Shown here: positions 62,676-64,000 of the stretch, piece by piece
How the letters are laid out: every line of letters begins with the position of its first letter
Position numbering within the stretch: position 1 is the stretch's first letter
Assembly (NCBI RefSeq): GCF_024129865.1
Contig: NZ_JAMYFE010000037.1
Coordinates: 87,773-151,772 of the forward strand
Length of the DNA stretch: 64,000 nt
Direction: 5' to 3'
Origin: Stieleria tagensis
GTDB lineage: Bacteria; Planctomycetota; Planctomycetia; Pirellulales; Pirellulaceae
Notes under the pieces: model-generated
Told to the model about the DNA's origin: nothing
The model's input: the letters and a program-made list of their open reading frames with translations, nothing else
Databases searched by the model: none
Position numbers and translations under genes: made by a program

Positions 62676-63007
62676 CATCACCCGTACCAACTGACATCAT
62701 TCAACGCATCACCCAAGATTTCGGTGATGAAAGCGCGTCCGTTATTCTTGCGAATTTGATTTCTCGAATCCCAGATGGTTTGCCCAACGGGACGCGCCCG
62801 CGACACCTCCGATGCGTTATCCATCTAGCTGAGGGCGATTTGGAAAAGCTAAACCATTACATTGAGATTTGTTTGAGGGATACGCGCGACGTGATGTACG
62901 CCGCGGAATACCGGCAAACTGGACCCGGATTCGGTACGAAACTAGAACGAATACATGACTTCAATCTACCGTTTGGCGAGTCAACCAACCACGATGGCTC
63001 GCTGTAG
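62672..63007 (+). CDS. Hypothetical protein
   Basis: 111 residues. Soluble alpha/beta composition; phrases IIQRITQDFGDESASVILAN and RHLRCVIHLAEGDLEKLNHY and CLRDTRDVMYAAEY look like a genuine folded protein with a helical core. Start overlaps the upstream gene by 4 nt. No family recognised; presumably the partner of the small membrane protein. Confidence 0.6.
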   Translation: MTSPVPTDIIQRITQDFGDESASVILANLISRIPDGLPNGTRPRHLRCVIHLAEGDLEKLNHYIEICLRDTRDVMYAAEYRQTGPGFGTKLERIHDFNLPFGESTNHDGSL

Positions 63008-63203
63008 AACCAAAGGCCAGGGATGGCCATGGCGGATAGCGTTGTCGTAAACCGGAGCGACTAATGATGACTAATCTTGCTCCAAGTCCAGTGACGGCTG
63101 CAAAAGCTTGCTCTGTCGAGTCAATAAGGCCGGAGTCGTCGACGCCCCATATTGTCGCTTCCCTGACGGTTTGAACCTGAAAGTGACTTCAGGCTGTTTG
63201 CCC

Positions 63204-63284
63204 TCGTTGGTGTGGAGGATTTATCCGACCGAATCGCAAGCAGAACACGTCATGCTTGGTCGGATAAATCCTCCACACCAACGA
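63204..63284. repeat. Perfect 27-bp inverted repeat with 27-nt loop
   Basis: The left arm TCGTTGGTGTGGAGGATTTA plus TCCGACC (63204-63230) and the right arm (63258-63284) are exact reverse complements. The loop 63231-63257 holds a further short stem AAGCA/TGCTT (63238-63242 and 63253-63257). No gene overlaps it with confidence. It lies between two hypothetical genes and a group II intron, in a stretch of about 520 nt that otherwise holds only the TCACGGAG-type repeat. Confidence 0.95.
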
Positions 63285-63350
63285 AGCATCCGACGCGAGT
63301 CTTCGATCTAGGCCGACGGTCTCTCGTCAATCGCATTGTTTGGATCAACA

Positions 63351-63384
63351 TTGATTCTCCGTGCCTTGGTGCCTCCGTGAGATC
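63351..63384 (-). repeat. Interspersed TCACGGAG...CACGGAG motif, copy B
   Basis: Reverse complement reads GATCTCACGGAGGCACCAAG then GCACGGAGAATCAA, matching copy A at 9621-9654 with only a few differences. Confidence 0.65.
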
Positions 63385-63526
63385 GATGGGTACCTGGAAA
63401 CGCAGGTCGAAGGTGCAACGGAATCAGCGCCCGCCGCAGCATCTCCCCCGCGCTGCAGTCTCGCCCGATGTGCCCAGCTTCCTCGTGGGTGGAGCAATCG
63501 AGCGTGGTCAGAGCAAATGAATGAAC

Positions 63527-64000
63527 GTGCGGACTGGCAAGGTCTGATTGACTAGCGGGTGCGAATCCCGCCTGGGTAAGCGATAGCCACGCGCCCGGTA
63601 TCGAGTGTTGCAGCGGCTGTATAAGACCGGTGGTCGAAGTCAGTCGTTGAAGCGTACAGAGCCAGCACGTACAGAGCGAAAGGTAGTGAGGATGAAGCGA
63701 TCGTAGGTGGCCCTGCGACGCCCGAATGGAATTAGCCCCGAAATTTGGTAACTGTCGGATTCTGCCCAAGGTTTGTTCATGCCTGAAGGCAACACCGTTT
63801 GCAGCGTCACTCGGCGAGCTGCAAGTGGAGACCCGGGGTCGGCGGCCCATTCGCACTACACAACACGTCAATCAGGCAACCAGTGAGACCCTGAAGTTCT
63901 TGATCGGTACGAGATTTCCAATCTTGACCGGTCGAGTATGTCCTAGGAGTGGAATAAGCGACGAAGACAAATGACATTCAGGGAGTCGGATGACCGAATA
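63527..64000 (+). ncRNA. Group II intron, 5' part (domain I onward; rest outside window)
   Basis: GTGCG at 63527-63531 is the conserved 5' end. The exon just before it ends in ATGAAC (63521-63526, IBS1), and GTTCAT at 63775-63780, 249 nt into the intron, is its exact complement (EBS1). CAAAT (63514-63518, IBS2) is matched by ATTTG at 63743-63747 (EBS2), at the spacing expected upstream of EBS1. Further on, AGAGCGAAAGGTAGTGAGGA and GGAGTCGGATGACCGAATA are phrases typical of bacterial group II ribozymes. The maturase gene (domain IV) and domains V and VI would lie beyond the edge. No protein frame here is believable. Confidence 0.82.

Noticed and set aside
63204..63284. Integron attC site
   Set aside because: attC sites have imperfect arms with extrahelical bases and GTTRRRY/RYYYAAC ends; this repeat is perfect and lacks them.
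63545..63575. tRNA-like T-arm GCGGGTGCGAATCCCGCC
   Set aside because: No acceptor, D or anticodon arms surround it; it fits a domain I stem of the group II intron.
63308..63871. 187-residue minus-strand frame near the right edge
   Set aside because: It crosses the group II intron boundary and the TCACGGAG repeat; composition is not protein-like.

Overview
The window looks like chromosomal DNA of a planctomycete, most likely of the Pirellulaceae (Rhodopirellula/Rubripirellula-like). The signs are a formylglycine-type sulfatase, Gfo/Idh/MocA oxidoreductases (one with a Tat signal), a very divergent short DnaA, a CobA-HemD fusion, many GTG/TTG starts with weak Shine-Dalgarno sequences, and palindromic intergenic repeats whose translation gives the RRVSEGF-type phrase common in spurious planctomycete ORFs. 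The genus is an inference; no rRNA is present.

Layout. 1-7.3 kb (minus strand) is a sugar or sugar-acid catabolic cluster: MFS transporter, Gfo/Idh/MocA oxidoreductase, tartrate/isopropylmalate-type dehydrogenase, a large secreted DUF5060 protein cut by the window edge, and a sulfatase. 7.4-10.3 kb is a decayed mobile zone: an internally deleted ISL3 transposase, a 5'-truncated Rpn-type nuclease/transposase, a 137-bp tandem duplication and a palindromic repeat. 10.3-17.2 kb carries comEC, a HemX/CcsA-like gene, hemA, a poly-aspartate protein, scpB and a hypothetical gene. 17.2-22.7 kb is a replication region: cysteine desulfurase, dnaA, a candidate oriC, dnaN, transaldolase and dciA. 22.7-31.2 kb holds a Ca2+/cation antiporter, a methyltransferase, a molybdopterin/tetrapyrrole operon (cobA-hemD, carboxymuconolactone-decarboxylase-like, mobA, moeA), rpsT and a DinG-like helicase. 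31.6-50 kb is housekeeping: recA, an oxidoreductase, a DJ-1 protein, a DUF971 protein, a DEAD-box helicase, an NRDE protein, a metallopeptidase, a 32-residue basic protein, a FabZ-like dehydratase, ruvX, a YaiI-like gene, an SDR/UbiD pair, pepA, an alpha/beta hydrolase and fxsA. 50 kb holds REP elements around a gutted RAYT transposase.

50.6-62.2 kb (minus) is an almost complete type II secretion operon in the order D-E-F-G-H-I-J-K-C-L-M followed by a TPR lipoprotein-like gene; most neighbouring genes overlap by 4 nt. No prepilin peptidase is in the window. The last 1.8 kb holds two small overlapping hypothetical genes, a perfect 27-bp inverted repeat, and the 5' part of a group II intron whose exon-binding pairings can be read directly.

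I found no convincingly novel multi-gene defence or biosynthetic system. The most worthwhile signals are the origin region with its reduced DnaA, the REP/RAYT remnant, the 32-aa basic ORF, the Asp-rich protein, the perfect hairpin and the group II intron boundary.
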